DNA of 64,000 bases from Paraburkholderia sp. LEh10 (GCF_017814945.1 NZ_JAGIPX010000013.1:1-64000); one strand, 5' to 3'. Shown: positions 1 to 9,686, numbered from the stretch's first letter. Notes: a model not told the origin generated them from the sequence alone. Numbers and translations: made by a program.

Positions 1-110
1 AGCACCCACACTTATCGGCTGTTGATTTTTAAAGAACATTCGCTAAAAGGCGCTGTTTTGCGCTGCTTTTTTGCGTCCTCAGCAACGAGGGAGGCGAATT
101 TTGAGCCACC
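1..110 (-). promoter_or_regulatory. rRNA operon leader with boxA-like antiterminator
   Basis: Read on the minus strand, bases 40 down to 1 give GTTCTTTAAAAATC followed by AACAGCCGATAAGTGTG. This resembles the leader/boxA stretch that precedes 16S rRNA in Burkholderia-group rRNA operons. It is followed by the typical GGTGCT towards the window edge. The rRNA genes themselves would lie off the left edge, transcribed leftwards. No mature rRNA sequence is visible here, so the call rests on recognition of the leader only. Confidence 0.55.
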
Positions 111-301
111 AGACACGCGGCGTCAAGGGAAATTGGAAAATATTTTTTTGATCATGCCGACTTCAAATACGAGCGATGACACACACCAGGACTAAAAGGA
201 CCGAAGTCCCTTCATGCCTAACGTCGTCGATGGCGCGAAAGATGCTCGACGATGCCTCTCATATCAAGCATGTGCCTAAAGCAGATACATCAGGACATGG
301 G
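111..301. other. Gap between rRNA leader and LysR gene
   Basis: AT-richer than its surroundings, with a run of seven T at about 144-150, and no convincing gene. It would hold the upstream promoter part of the leftward rRNA operon and the 3' end of the converging-away LysR transcript. An open frame from 176 into the LysR gene is only an antisense shadow. Confidence 0.4.
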
Positions 302-1207
302 CTACGTGCGCGCGAACTCTGTCTCCTTCACGGCTTCGGCCAGATAGTCGACGAACGAGGCGATCCGCGCCGAGATTGCCGTGTTGCGATAGTAGACGGC
401 ATGAATGGGTTGCCGGACATCCTGTGTTTGCCGGGGAAAAAGCTGGACGAACCTGCCTTCGCGACGGTCACGTCCCGTCATGAAGTCCGACAGGCAAACG
501 ATGCCGGCGCTCTCCAGCGCAAGCTGCCGCAATGTTTCGCCGCTGGATGAAGCGATGGTCGGATTGATTCGATAGAGCTCATTGTCCGTCCCGACCAATG
601 GCCAGACATTGAGCGACTCGGGCTGCGTGAATCCGAGCAGCGAATGATTCGCGAGGTCATCCACGCGTTTCGGATGACCATGTTTCTTCAGATACGCCGG
701 TGTCGCGAGCACCCGTATCCGGCTGCTGCCGACCGGCCGGCTGTGCAACGTCGAATCCTTGAGCCTGCCGATCCGGATTGCGACATCGGTACGACGCTCG
801 ATCAGATCGATGATGCCTTCGTTGCTGTTCAATTCCAACTCGACCTGCGGATAGCGCGCCCGATAGCCCGCCAGCAGCGGCACGATCACATGCAGCATGA
901 ACGGCGTGGCGGCATCGATGCGCAGCCGGCCCGAAGGCTTCTCGCGGCGCGCGGCAAGCTGTTCTTCCGCGTTCTCCACCGCGTCGATGATTCCCCGCGC
1001 ATCGTGCAGAAACGCCTTGCCTTCCTCCGTCAACTCGAGCCGCCGCGTGGTCCGGCGCAGCAGCGTGGTTTGCAGCTTTTCTTCAAGTCTTCCGAGCGTC
1101 CGGCTCGCGCCCGACACGGTCTGGTTCAACTGTTCCGCGGCGGCCGTGATCGAACCCGTATCGACCACGGTCGCAAAGGTCTGCAATTCGTCGAGGGTGA
1201 CTTTCAT
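302..1207 (-). CDS. LysR-family transcriptional regulator
   Basis: This is a 301-residue DNA-binding regulator. The N-terminal winged helix-turn-helix (about residues 1-60, LDELQTFATVVDTGSITAAA) is followed by a LysR substrate-binding domain (about 90-290). The start is the ATG at 1207, where the classic MKVTLDELQ opening begins; an upstream in-frame extension to 1291 would run through the control region and is not family-like. The gene is divergent from the MFS/aldo-keto/OYE genes and probably controls them. A perfect 17-bp inverted repeat starts two bases upstream of its start codon and fits autoregulation. The closest family members belong to the group that regulates small-molecule efflux and electrophile reductases; the inducer is unknown. 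Confidence 0.92.
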   Translation of the reverse strand: MKVTLDELQTFATVVDTGSITAAAEQLNQTVSGASRTLGRLEEKLQTTLLRRTTRRLELTEEGKAFLHDARGIIDAVENAEEQLAARREKPSGRLRIDAATPFMLHVIVPLLAGYRARYPQVELELNSNEGIIDLIERRTDVAIRIGRLKDSTLHSRPVGSSRIRVLATPAYLKKHGHPKRVDDLANHSLLGFTQPESLNVWPLVGTDNELYRINPTIASSSGETLRQLALESAGIVCLSDFMTGRDRREGRFVQLFPRQTQDVRQPIHAVYYRNTAISARIASFVDYLAEAVKETEFART

Positions 1208-1208
1208 A

Positions 1209-1225
1209 TTTGATTTGAAATCAAA
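1209..1225. promoter_or_regulatory. Perfect inverted repeat, likely LysR operator
   Basis: TTTGATTT-G-AAATCAAA is an 8+8 bp perfect inverted repeat around one base. It lies in the 102-bp region between the divergent LysR and MFS starts. It contains a T-N11-A type arrangement expected for LysR proteins and directly abuts the LysR start codon, so it probably serves autorepression and activation of the facing operon. The assignment is inferred from position and symmetry. Confidence 0.55.
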
Positions 1226-1309
1226 AGTGTTTCGTTTATAGACCAGTTTTTCCGCAAAAGTAAAGTTGGCACACTTCGTCCGTCCAATCAAGATTCCTGG
1301 TAGACGACC

Positions 1310-2512
1310 ATGCCACTCGCACTTTTCGCGCTGACGCTCAGCGCTTTTGCAATCGGGACGACCGAGTTCGTCATTGTCGGCCTCATCCCGACGATCGCCG
1401 CCGACCTCGGCGTCAATCTGCCGTCGGCGGGCCTGCTCGTCAGTCTGTATGCGTTGAGCGTCGCCGTCGGCGCGCCGCTACTGACCGCGCTGACGGGGCG
1501 CGTGCCGCGCAAGGCTTTGCTGATCGCGCTGATGGCGCTCTTTACGATCGGAAATCTGATCGCATGGCGCGCGCCTTCGTATGAATCGCTCGTCGTCGCG
1601 CGCATTCTGACGGGACTGGCGCACGGCGTGTTCTTCTCGGTCGGCTCGATCATTGCGACGACCCTCGTGCCAAAAGAAAAGTCCGCGAGCGCAATTGCAA
1701 CGATGTTCAGCGGCATGACCGTCGCGTTCGTCGCGGGCATTCCGCTCGGCACGTTCATCGGCCAGCATTTCGGCTGGCGTGCGACGTTTTTCGTCGTCGC
1801 GCTGTTCGGCCTCGCCGCGCTGCTCGGCGCCCTGTTCTTCATGCCGAACAACCTGCCGCACCAGCGCCCGGCAGCGCTTCTCCAGCAAGTGCGCGTCATT
1901 GCTCACCCGCGCCTGTTGCTGGTGTATGCGATGACGGCCGTCGGTTACGGCGGCTCGTTGATTGCGTTCACGTTCATGGCGCCAATTCTGGAACAGATCT
2001 CGGGATTCACACCGTCGCAGGTCAGCATGGTGCTCGTCGCGTACGGCGTGTCCGTCGCGGTCGGTAACGTGTGGGGCGGCAGGATCGCCGACGCGCTAGG
2101 ACCCGTGAAGGCATTGAAGCGCATCTTTCTGCTTCTTGCCGCCGTGCTTCTGGTGTTCACGTTCACTTCGCACAATGCGTGGCTCGCCGTTCTGACCATG
2201 CTCGCGTGGGGCGCTGTTGCATTCGGCAATGTGCCAGGTCTTCAGGTCTACGTCGTCAAGCAGGCCCAGCAGTTTGCGCCGCAGGCGACCGATGTTGCGG
2301 CGGGCTTCAACATCGCCGCGTTCAACCTCGGTGTCGCAGGCGGATCGTCGCTGGGCGGTCTGATCGTCGCGCACCTCGGGCTTGGCCATACGCCCTGGAT
2401 CGCCGCTGCCGTAACCGTCGTGGCCTTTGCGCTGACTGCGCTGAGCGGACGCCTCGATCGGCGCACGCGACTGCCCGGGCACACAGCCGCGGCCGTCGCG
2501 GTGACCCATTGA
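1310..2512 (+). CDS. MFS (DHA1) drug/sugar efflux transporter, YdhP/AraJ-like
   Basis: A 400-residue inner-membrane protein with 12 predicted membrane segments. The opening GTTEFVIVGLIPTIAADLGV and the following helix-2 region, ending in the cytoplasmic loop TGRVPRKALL, match the DHA1 proton antiporters of the YdhP/AraJ group, which export sugars, arabinose-type compounds or drugs. The start at 1310 gives the usual short cytoplasmic N-terminus. It is the first gene of a set divergent from the LysR regulator, followed by an aldo/keto reductase (172-bp gap) and an old yellow enzyme. Together these suggest a response to reactive carbonyl or enone compounds. The substrate is not known. Confidence 0.88.
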   Translation: MPLALFALTLSAFAIGTTEFVIVGLIPTIAADLGVNLPSAGLLVSLYALSVAVGAPLLTALTGRVPRKALLIALMALFTIGNLIAWRAPSYESLVVARILTGLAHGVFFSVGSIIATTLVPKEKSASAIATMFSGMTVAFVAGIPLGTFIGQHFGWRATFFVVALFGLAALLGALFFMPNNLPHQRPAALLQQVRVIAHPRLLLVYAMTAVGYGGSLIAFTFMAPILEQISGFTPSQVSMVLVAYGVSVAVGNVWGGRIADALGPVKALKRIFLLLAAVLLVFTFTSHNAWLAVLTMLAWGAVAFGNVPGLQVYVVKQAQQFAPQATDVAAGFNIAAFNLGVAGGSSLGGLIVAHLGLGHTPWIAAAVTVVAFALTALSGRLDRRTRLPGHTAAAVAVTH

Positions 2513-2684
2513 ATCCCATTCGAATCTTTGCGGAGTCAGTCCCGCTCGTTCTTCAGACCGCGAACTCGATATGCACCGCCCTGAAGGCAGCTTGTGCGGG
2601 ATCTGACTGGCAGCACGAGCCTGCTCGCACTGGCTCGATCCACCCTTGATCAAAAATCACGCTATCAAGCTGGAGAGCAATTCC

Positions 2685-3491
2685 ATGAATCACATTCCGC
2701 CATTCGGCCTCGGCACGTTTCGCCTGCAAGGCCAGGCCGTCATCGATTCCGTGCGCAATGGCCTCGAACTCGGCTATCGCACGATCGACACCGCTCAAAT
2801 CTATGGCAACGAAGCGGAAGTCGGCACGGCGATCGCGGCCTCGGGCGTCGCGCGCCACGAGCTGTTTCTGACGACCAAGATCTGGGTCGATAACTACTCG
2901 CGTAGCAAGCTCGTTCCCAGCCTGAAAGAGAGCCTGGCTAAACTGCGCGCCGATCACGTCGACCTGACGCTGATTCACTGGCCCGCTCCCGATAACGGCG
3001 TCCCGCTAGAAGAATTCATGAGCGCGCTTGCGGATGCAAAGGCACAAGGGCTCACGCGACAAATCGGCATCTCCAACTTCAACATTGAATTGACGAAGCA
3101 GGCAATGGCCGTGGTCGGCAAGCACAATCTGGCGACCAATCAGATCGAATTGAGCCCGTATTTGCAGAACCGCAAGCTCGTCGAGTTCCTTCGCGAGCAA
3201 GGCATTCATGTCACGTCATACATGACGCTTGCCTACGGCAGGGTGCTGAAAGACCCCGTGATCGGCGAAATCGCAAAGCGACACAACGCGACTGCGGCGC
3301 AAGTCACGCTCGCGTGGGCGCTGCAACTGGGTTACTCGGTGATTCCGTCGTCGACGAAACGCGAGAACCTCGCGAGCAATCTGCTCGCGCAACAACTCGA
3401 ACTGACTGCCGAAGACATCGCGCAAATCTCCACGCTAGAACGCGACGGCCGCGAAGTCAGTCCGGCAGGGCTCGCACCCGTGTGGGACTGA
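2685..3491 (+). CDS. Aldo/keto reductase, DkgB (2,5-diketo-D-gluconate reductase B)-like
   Basis: A 268-residue cytoplasmic NADPH-dependent reductase. The catalytic tetrad is visible: D35 and Y40 in [12 protein letters not shown]65 in TTKIW, H98 in LTLIHWP. The length equals E. coli DkgB (267). The start at 2685 follows a GGAGAG ribosome site 7-8 bases upstream; an earlier ATG at 2646 lacks one and adds 13 non-conserved residues. These enzymes reduce 2,5-diketo-gluconate, methylglyoxal and other aldehydes or ketones. Lying between an exporter and an ene-reductase, it probably acts in detoxification of carbonyl compounds rather than in ketogluconate metabolism. The physiological substrate is uncertain. 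Confidence 0.9.
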   Translation: MNHIPPFGLGTFRLQGQAVIDSVRNGLELGYRTIDTAQIYGNEAEVGTAIAASGVARHELFLTTKIWVDNYSRSKLVPSLKESLAKLRADHVDLTLIHWPAPDNGVPLEEFMSALADAKAQGLTRQIGISNFNIELTKQAMAVVGKHNLATNQIELSPYLQNRKLVEFLREQGIHVTSYMTLAYGRVLKDPVIGEIAKRHNATAAQVTLAWALQLGYSVIPSSTKRENLASNLLAQQLELTAEDIAQISTLERDGREVSPAGLAPVWD

Positions 3492-3561
3492 AGCAATACC
3501 GCAATTTCAACCTGAACGCTTGCAGCGAAACACGCCGCAAGCGGCGCAAGGAATCTGCATC

Positions 3562-4680
3562 ATGAAGAATGACCCGCTTTTCGAACCTCTCGCATTGGGT
3601 GAACTCACGCTTCCCAACCGGATCGTGATGCCGCCAATGACACGCTCGCGCGCAAGCCAGCCCGGCGATGAAGCCAACGATCTGATGGCCGCTTATTATG
3701 CGCAGCGTGCGAGTGCCGGGCTGATCGTCAGCGAAGGCACCTATATCTCGCCGCTCGCGAAGGGCTATGCATGGACACCCGGTATTCACACGCACGCGCA
3801 GACCGCCGGCTGGCGCAAGGTCACCACGGCTGTGCACAATGCGGGCGGACGCATCTTCGCACAGCTGTGGCATGTCGGCCGACTGAGCCATACGAGCCTG
3901 CTCGATGGCGAGCAGCCGGTTTCGTCATCCGCGATTCAGGCCAAAGGCGTCAACGTCTTCATTGCCACTGCAGACAGCGGCAACGTGCCGGGATTCGTGC
4001 AGGCTTCGGCGCCGCGCGCCCTTACGACGCTGGAAATCGCCGAGGTCGCCGGCCAGTTTCGCGACGCGGCCCGCAACGCGATACTGGCGGGATTCGACGG
4101 GGTCGAACTGCATGCGGCCAATGGCTACCTCGTCAATCAGTTCATCGACTCCAACGCGAACAACCGCACCGATGAATACGGCGGCTCGCTCAAAAATCGC
4201 CTGCGGTTCCTGGACGAAGTCACGCGGGCGCTTGTCGAAGGCACCGGCGACGCACGGCGCGTCGGCATCCGGCTCGCGCCGCTGACGACGTTGAACGGCT
4301 GCGTCGACGCAGATCCCGAAACGACCTACCTTGCGGCTGCGAGGAAGCTCGGCGAAATCGGCGTCGCTTACATCCATATCGCAGAGGCCGATTGGGACGA
4401 CGCGCCGCATATGCCCGTCGAGTTCAAGCAGAAGCTTCGACAAGCCTATCCGGGCGTGCTGATCTACGCAGGCAAATACACAGCCGATCGTGCCCGTGAA
4501 GCAATCGATGGCGGCTGGGCCGATCTCATCGCCTTTGGACGTCCATTCGTTGCGAATCCCGATCTTCCGCAACGCCTGCGCACGGGCGCCGATCTTGCCG
4601 AGCATCATCGCGAAACGCTGTTTGGCGGCGGCGCTGAGGGACTGACTGACTATCCGGCCCTGACGGGCACGACGGACTAA
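3562..4680 (+). CDS. Alkene reductase, old yellow enzyme family (NemA-like)
   Basis: A 372-residue FMN-dependent TIM-barrel ene-reductase. The opening FEPLALGELTLPNRIVMPPM, the flavin/substrate motif ELHAANGYLVNQF and the DEYGGS loop are hallmarks of the OYE/NemA family, which reduces enones, maleimides and nitro compounds with NAD(P)H. An AAGGA site at 3548-3552 supports the ATG at 3562. It lies 70 bases after the aldo/keto reductase on the same strand and is likely co-transcribed with it and the MFS exporter under the LysR protein, forming an electrophile-defence set. Confidence 0.92.
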   Translation: MKNDPLFEPLALGELTLPNRIVMPPMTRSRASQPGDEANDLMAAYYAQRASAGLIVSEGTYISPLAKGYAWTPGIHTHAQTAGWRKVTTAVHNAGGRIFAQLWHVGRLSHTSLLDGEQPVSSSAIQAKGVNVFIATADSGNVPGFVQASAPRALTTLEIAEVAGQFRDAARNAILAGFDGVELHAANGYLVNQFIDSNANNRTDEYGGSLKNRLRFLDEVTRALVEGTGDARRVGIRLAPLTTLNGCVDADPETTYLAAARKLGEIGVAYIHIAEADWDDAPHMPVEFKQKLRQAYPGVLIYAGKYTADRAREAIDGGWADLIAFGRPFVANPDLPQRLRTGADLAEHHRETLFGGGAEGLTDYPALTGTTD

Positions 4681-4908
4681 CGAACGAATATCGGGCGCTG
4701 TCCGTCGCGTGATAACGGAGTACTCAACGCAACGTCTGATCCTCGACGAGCACGAGGCGACTGCGAGGCGCGACCTCGGTGCTCGGCCGGCGTCATCAGC
4801 CCGAACGCTCCGACCCCGGCTCTCTGAAGCGTGACGGCATCGCGTAGTCAGGTGCGTTCAACATGAGCGCAGTGCCCAGCCAGTCGCTGGCGATGCTCGT
4901 GCAGATGG

Positions 4909-5523
4909 CTACGCGCCAGCCTGCTCACGGACCATGAATCCGGCATACCAGTCGGGCCAGTTTTCATCATGCTTGCCCGTCTGTTTCTCGTGCTCGCCGT
5001 GAGCGGCCGCCGCGCGGCGCAGCGCACCCGCGAGTTCCGTCGCCGAAGCGAACGTCGTTTCCTGCTCCACACGGCCGGGGAGCCGAGCGGTCACCTCCTG
5101 GAAAACCCAGCCGTTTCCATCTGGGTCGCTGAAAGACGCGAAAGAACCGTAGCTTTTTCGCTCCGGATGCGGGCCGCTAACGCGGCCTTCTTCGCCAGCA
5201 TGATGGAATACGCCGCCGACGTCGTGAAAGATTTCGCTCACATCGACGCCCCGACCGACAAGCTCTGCGCGCGCTGCTTCGACGTCCGACACGATGAGAT
5301 GGAGTCCCTGTACGGAGCCGGGCTCCTCCGTCGTGACACCCTTGCCGAACAGCACTGAGCATTGCGAGCCTGGAGGCGTGAAGTGTACGACCCGAAACTG
5401 ATCGTCCTTCGCGATATCGACGTCGAGCCTCCAGCCTAAACCCGCGTAGAACTGCTTCGCGCGATCGACGTCCGACACGGGAATGACGACTACCTCGAGC
5501 TTCATGGTCTGTGTGTTGCTCAT
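4909..5523 (-). CDS. VOC (glyoxalase/bleomycin resistance) family protein
   Basis: 204 residues. The first ~130 form a vicinal-oxygen-chelate fold: VVVIPVSDVDRAKQFYAGLGW at the start (conserved beta-strand/helix) and FSDPDGNGWVFQEV at the second metal-binding strand. The C-terminal ~60 residues end in DWYAGFMVREQ, a tail seen in a subgroup of long VOC proteins of unknown role. AAGGAGC lies 6 bases upstream of the ATG at 5523. It converges with the OYE gene, leaving a 228-bp gap with no recognisable gene. Function could be lyase, dioxygenase or ligand sequestration; nothing here decides. Confidence 0.85.
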   Translation of the reverse strand: MSNTQTMKLEVVVIPVSDVDRAKQFYAGLGWRLDVDIAKDDQFRVVHFTPPGSQCSVLFGKGVTTEEPGSVQGLHLIVSDVEAARAELVGRGVDVSEIFHDVGGVFHHAGEEGRVSGPHPERKSYGSFASFSDPDGNGWVFQEVTARLPGRVEQETTFASATELAGALRRAAAAHGEHEKQTGKHDENWPDWYAGFMVREQAGA

Positions 5524-5879
5524 GTCAAGCTCCTTACGCCTAGGCTATGCAAGGGTGGCACATGCAAACGGGCAAACTACAAGCGAGACAGGCGGCCGAG
5601 ACGAGTACCGGCCTGATGCCGCGGTTGCGTGCAGGACTGAATCCTCGTACGAGAGGCTTCGAGTGAATTGCTGTTCCTTACGCAAAAGTTTCTAAAAGAC
5701 CTCTGCTCACGTCAAGAACATTTGCTGCGCGATTGCAGGCGCAAATTCAGGCCGCGGGTGCCATCCGCCATATGACCGTTGGCCGGACATTCTTTAGCTT
5801 GTCATCGCAAGCGACACGAAGCGCGCAACCCCGCGAAGCATTCGGGCCGCGCGCCTGCATGCGTCATTGCCGGCTCGAC
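5524..5879. other. Intergenic stretch without a recognisable gene
   Basis: About 356 bases between the VOC gene start and the aldehyde-dehydrogenase remnant. It should contain the promoter of the leftward VOC gene. The short open frames that cross it show no family resemblance and no good ribosome site. It borders decayed DNA and may itself be degenerate. Confidence 0.4.
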
Positions 5880-6640
5880 TCAGGCCTTCGACAATTCGCC
5901 ATCGGTGAGACGCCAGATGCCTGACGGATTGCCGCGCTTCAACGCTTCCGGTAGCAAATCGTCCGGGAAACCCTGGTAGCAAACTGGCCGCAGAAATCGC
6001 TCGATTGCCGTCATGCCGACTGAAGTGAAGCGACTGTCGGAGGTTGCGGGGAACGGTCCGCCATGAATCGATGCGTACGACACCCTCTTGCGGATGCGAG
6101 AACGCATTGATAACGATGCGCCCCGTACGACGTTCGAGAATAGGCACCAGCCGCGCAGCAAGCGCGTGGTCGGCGGGATCGATTTGCATCGTTGCAGAGA
6201 GTTGTCCGCGAAACTGCCTTGCAATAGCAATCATTTGCTCGACGTCTTTCACGCGCACCAATAACGCCGTAGGGCGAAAGACTTCCTCCGACAGCAATGG
6301 GTCTTCCAGCATGCGCGCGCCATCGACTTCGAAAAGTACTGATTGGCCGTCCCACTTGCCTTGGGGCTCGCCACCCGTGGCGATGCGTTGCGCACCCGAA
6401 TTGTGCTGGCGCTCGAGGTTCTTGCGAAACGCCGAATTGATGCCGGGCGTCAGCATCGTTCGGGCAGGCGCGTCCATGACGCGGGGACTCGTCGCTTTGC
6501 GCAGCTCGTCGTGGCCAGGCCCGCCGATGGCCAGCAGGATTGCAGGCTTCAGACACGCCTCGCCGACCGTGACGAGCATGCGCTCAGTGAAGCCATCGCC
6601 GATTTCAGCACCGCGCGCCGCGAGCGCCGCCGGCAACGCT
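5880..6640 (-). pseudogene. Broken alpha-ketoglutaric semialdehyde dehydrogenase (C-terminal half)
   Basis: The minus strand carries the C-terminal half of an aldehyde dehydrogenase of the 2,5-dioxovalerate (KGSA) type. The text begins at PAALAARGAEIGDGF, keeps the catalytic-loop region as VGEACLKPA, and runs through DPLLSEEVFRPTALLVRV to [11 protein letters not shown]. At about 6090-6105 one extra base shifts the frame: the continuation [17 protein letters not shown] and the end [14 protein letters not shown] are read in another frame, stopping at 5880. The NAD-binding half is missing; a TGA lies at 6640-6642. The intact enzyme oxidises alpha-ketoglutaric semialdehyde in sugar-acid and hydroxyproline catabolism. 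This copy cannot be active. Confidence 0.85.
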
Positions 6641-6704
6641 CAACTTTTTTGCGCCGAAGCGGCGCCGCGGAAGTCGACCGCGCGGCACGGCTGGCCGACG
6701 AAGC

Positions 6705-6795
6705 GACCTCGTCCATCTGGCCGATTGCCTGATTCAACTGTTCAATGCCGCGTCGCTGCTGGTCGGATGCCGCGCTGATCTCCTGGTTGACGCCT
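6705..6795 (-). pseudogene. Fragment of a methyl-accepting chemotaxis protein gene
   Basis: The minus strand reads NQEISAASDQQRRGIEQL followed by NQAIGQMDEV, which is the end of the cytoplasmic signalling helix region of a chemoreceptor. The expected [10 protein letters not shown] does not follow; the text changes to unrelated sequence leading into the aldehyde-dehydrogenase remnant. Only about 30 codons remain. An intact receptor with the matching segment ([17 protein letters not shown]) is encoded near 58.1 kb, so this is a relic of a different copy. Confidence 0.75.
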
Positions 6796-6986
6796 CATAT
6801 CGCCCCAGCAATCGCGTCGAAATGTCGCTTTGACTACCAAAGCCACGAGCCTATCATTTAGTTGATATGTCCACCAGAAGATTCGAATATTTCGCGCAAC
6901 CGCAGCCGGACATAAATTGGACGTTTTCGATCCTACCCGTATATTTCGTCACTTTTTCGACATTGGTCTTCCGACACCCATTTTTG

Positions 6987-9686
6987 ATGATAAGTCAATC
7001 AACTGTCACGAACCCGGAATTGACGCTCAAGATCAGCCCGCCCCGTGCACCGCGGCACATGCTGGCCCGCGCACGCCTGAGTTCGGACAGCGGGCGCTTC
7101 CGCGACATTTCCGCGACCATCGTGCAGGCGCCGCCCGGGTTCGGCAAGACGTCTCTATTGATCCAGTGGCGTCAGGAATTCCTGATGCGCGGAAGTACGG
7201 TCGCGTGGCTCTCGCTCGACGGCCACGACGATCCGTCGCGCCTGCTCGCAGGCCTCACGCTTGCGGTGCGCGCGGGGTCCGGGCGGGCTTCGTTCGGAAG
7301 ACGTCTGCTGGAAGGAAGGACTTTGTCCGACTCACCATTTGAAGGCGTGGCAGCCTGGCTGGCCGAAGTCGATCGCACGGCGCTCGATATGGTCCTGATG
7401 CTCGACGAAGCCGAGCAGTTGGCACAGGCGAGTATGGAAACGCTCACCTACGTTCTTGAGAACCTGCCTTCAAATCTGCGCATCGTGATCGCGTCACGCA
7501 CCGGGTTTGACAAGATCATCAAGCGCCTGGGCCCCTATGGACAATGCGCCGCCGTAGATGCCGCGGCGCTGCGCTTTCGGTTAGACGAAACGATGGATCT
7601 GATCGGCGGCCGCATGGGCGCAAAGGCCGATGCCGAGGCATGCGCGCGCTTGCACGACATCACGGAAGGCTGGCCGCTTGCTTTGCAAATGGCGCTGGCT
7701 GCGATCGCGGACACGGACGATCCCGTCTCCAGCTTCGACGCCTTCGCCGGCAGCACCGTCCATATTCGCGAACAGTTCGTCACTGCACTGCTAGAGCGGC
7801 TCAGTGGCGAGGATATCGACTTGCTAACCCGTCTTTCGGTCGTGGACCTGCTGCATGAAGATCTGTGCGAAGCGCTTACCGGAATGCCTGACGCGAAGCG
7901 GCGACTCTTGCAGCTCGCCCGGGATACACCGCTCTTTTCCAGCCCGCACGGAGGTGGCAAGTGGTTTCGCCTGCACCGGATCGCACGTGAAGCGTTACGC
8001 AGCCGTCTGGCGGCTCTCCCGTGTGCGGCGCAAGCCGACCTGCATCGACGCGCGACGCACTGGCTAGCCGATCACGGCATGACGGAGTCCGCCGCGCGCC
8101 ACGCGCTTGCATGCGGGCAGGAGGATACCGCCTGGCTGCTCGCGCAGCGGTCTTTGCACGAGGCGGTCACGCAAGGTCGGCTGGCCGCTGTACTCGAATG
8201 GCTCGAATGGTTGCCCGAGCCCATACTGGAGCGCCATCCACGGCTGCGGCTTGCCGTCGCCTGGGCGCTTGCATTGAGCGATCGTCAGCAGCAGGCTCAG
8301 GCGCATGCGCAAGCGATCCTGCGCAGCGCAGCACCCGACGAAGCGATGCGCTACGAGATCGACCTCATTCTGAGTGCGGCCGCCTATTTCGAGGATGAAC
8401 CCGACCGCGCCGCCAGACTGATGGATCGCTGGGGCGAGACGCCGCCAGTGAGTGACGCGTGGCTGCAACAGGTGCATGCGAACCGGCTCGCCGTGCGAGC
8501 GCTCACGGAGGGCGAATACGCAAAAGCCCGCCGATACTGGCGGCACACACCGCCAGGGGACCAAAGCGCCGCCTACCGGTACGTGGTTCGTTGGCGAGCC
8601 TATATGACGGGGCTCGGCTATCTGCTCGAAGGGCAAATGGTGCTGGCCGAACGCACGCTGCGCCCGGCCCTGCTGCAAGCAGACGACGATCTCGGCCGCC
8701 GACACCCATTTTCCTGCATGATCGCCGCGCTGCTTGCGACGACCCGGTTCAAGCGCGGCGCGTTCGACGAAGCGGCTGCATTGCTGGCTAACCGGATGGA
8801 TGTGCTCGAACGCAGCGGCACACCCGACGCAGTGATTTTCGCCTATCGGACGGCCGCGCGCGTCTTCGCTGCGAACGGCGCGGAATACCGTGCGCTGGAC
8901 TTGCTCGAAACGCTTCACGCGATTGGCGCCGCGCGTCGGATGCCAAGGCTATGCGTGGCGAGCCTGACAGAGCAGATCAGGCTGCACAGCGGCCGCTTCA
9001 GATCGGCGACCTGTCGCACGCTGTTCCGCCGGCTGGAGCAACTGGTGGCTGAGCACGCGGCGCCCGAATGTCCGCTCAGGCGTCGCACGCTGCTTCTGCA
9101 TCAGCATATCGCGCAGGCTTTCGTCGCGATCGCAGGGCAAGACTGGGGCGCGGCCGACCATGCACTCGCGCTGGCGGAGGAAGGCGCGGAGGCCACCAAG
9201 CTCGGCAGTGTCGGCGTTGACTTGATGGCATTGCGCGCTTTCGTGCAGGACAGTCTCGGCGAAAGCGGCACCGCGCTGCTCTGTGAAGCCGTGGATCTGG
9301 GCGCCGCGTACGGGATGAGTCTCGCTGCGCCCGACCTCCATCCGGCATTCACCGAATGGCTGCAAGAGCGCGGCGCGGACGGCGCACCGCGACCCGGCGC
9401 CATGCTCAAACCGCAGTCCGCACCCGAGGCGGCCTCACCGGTGAGACCCAGGTCTGATGTCGCGCCGCGCGCGACCCCGAGTCAGACGCTGACGCCGAAG
9501 GAACGCTGCGTGCTGGAGCTGGTCAGCCGCCACCTCACCAACAAGGAAATCGCACTCGCGATGGGAGTCGGCCAGGAAACGGTGAAGTGGCATATGAAGA
9601 ACCTCTTCCAGAAACTGGACGTGACTTCGCGCCGGCAGATCGTGCGTAGAGCGCAGATGATGGGTCTTTTGCAGGAAGCCGCCTGA
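6987..9686 (+). CDS. MalT-like LuxR-family ATP-dependent transcriptional regulator
   Basis: A ~900-residue STAND-type regulator. A P-loop (QAPPGFGKTS, near residue 48) and an ATPase/winged-helix part are followed by a long helical repeat (TPR-like) sensor region. The C-terminal LuxR helix-turn-helix (LTPKERCVLELVSRHLTNKE through VKWHMKNLFQKLDV) occupies the last ~65 residues. Family members (MalT, AlkS, AcoK) bind ATP and an inducer, multimerise and activate transcription. The ATG at 6987 is preferred because an extension to 6867 adds 40 unconserved, AT-rich-encoded residues; the start remains uncertain. It is followed on the same strand by a porin whose upstream region holds G-tract repeats, making the porin a likely target. 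Confidence 0.88.
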   Translation: MISQSTVTNPELTLKISPPRAPRHMLARARLSSDSGRFRDISATIVQAPPGFGKTSLLIQWRQEFLMRGSTVAWLSLDGHDDPSRLLAGLTLAVRAGSGRASFGRRLLEGRTLSDSPFEGVAAWLAEVDRTALDMVLMLDEAEQLAQASMETLTYVLENLPSNLRIVIASRTGFDKIIKRLGPYGQCAAVDAAALRFRLDETMDLIGGRMGAKADAEACARLHDITEGWPLALQMALAAIADTDDPVSSFDAFAGSTVHIREQFVTALLERLSGEDIDLLTRLSVVDLLHEDLCEALTGMPDAKRRLLQLARDTPLFSSPHGGGKWFRLHRIAREALRSRLAALPCAAQADLHRRATHWLADHGMTESAARHALACGQEDTAWLLAQRSLHEAVTQGRLAAVLEWLEWLPEPILERHPRLRLAVAWALALSDRQQQAQAHAQAILRSAAPDEAMRYEIDLILSAAAYFEDEPDRAARLMDRWGETPPVSDAWLQQVHANRLAVRALTEGEYAKARRYWRHTPPGDQSAAYRYVVRWRAYMTGLGYLLEGQMVLAERTLRPALLQADDDLGRRHPFSCMIAALLATTRFKRGAFDEAAALLANRMDVLERSGTPDAVIFAYRTAARVFAANGAEYRALDLLETLHAIGAARRMPRLCVASLTEQIRLHSGRFRSATCRTLFRRLEQLVAEHAAPECPLRRRTLLLHQHIAQAFVAIAGQDWGAADHALALAEEGAEATKLGSVGVDLMALRAFVQDSLGESGTALLCEAVDLGAAYGMSLAAPDLHPAFTEWLQERGADGAPRPGAMLKPQSAPEAASPVRPRSDVAPRATPSQTLTPKERCVLELVSRHLTNKEIALAMGVGQETVKWHMKNLFQKLDVTSRRQIVRRAQMMGLLQEAA

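Noticed and set aside
6867..6986. Extended N-terminus of the MalT-like regulator
   Set aside because: The 40 extra residues are unlike the family; the ATG at 6987 is more plausible, although not certain.
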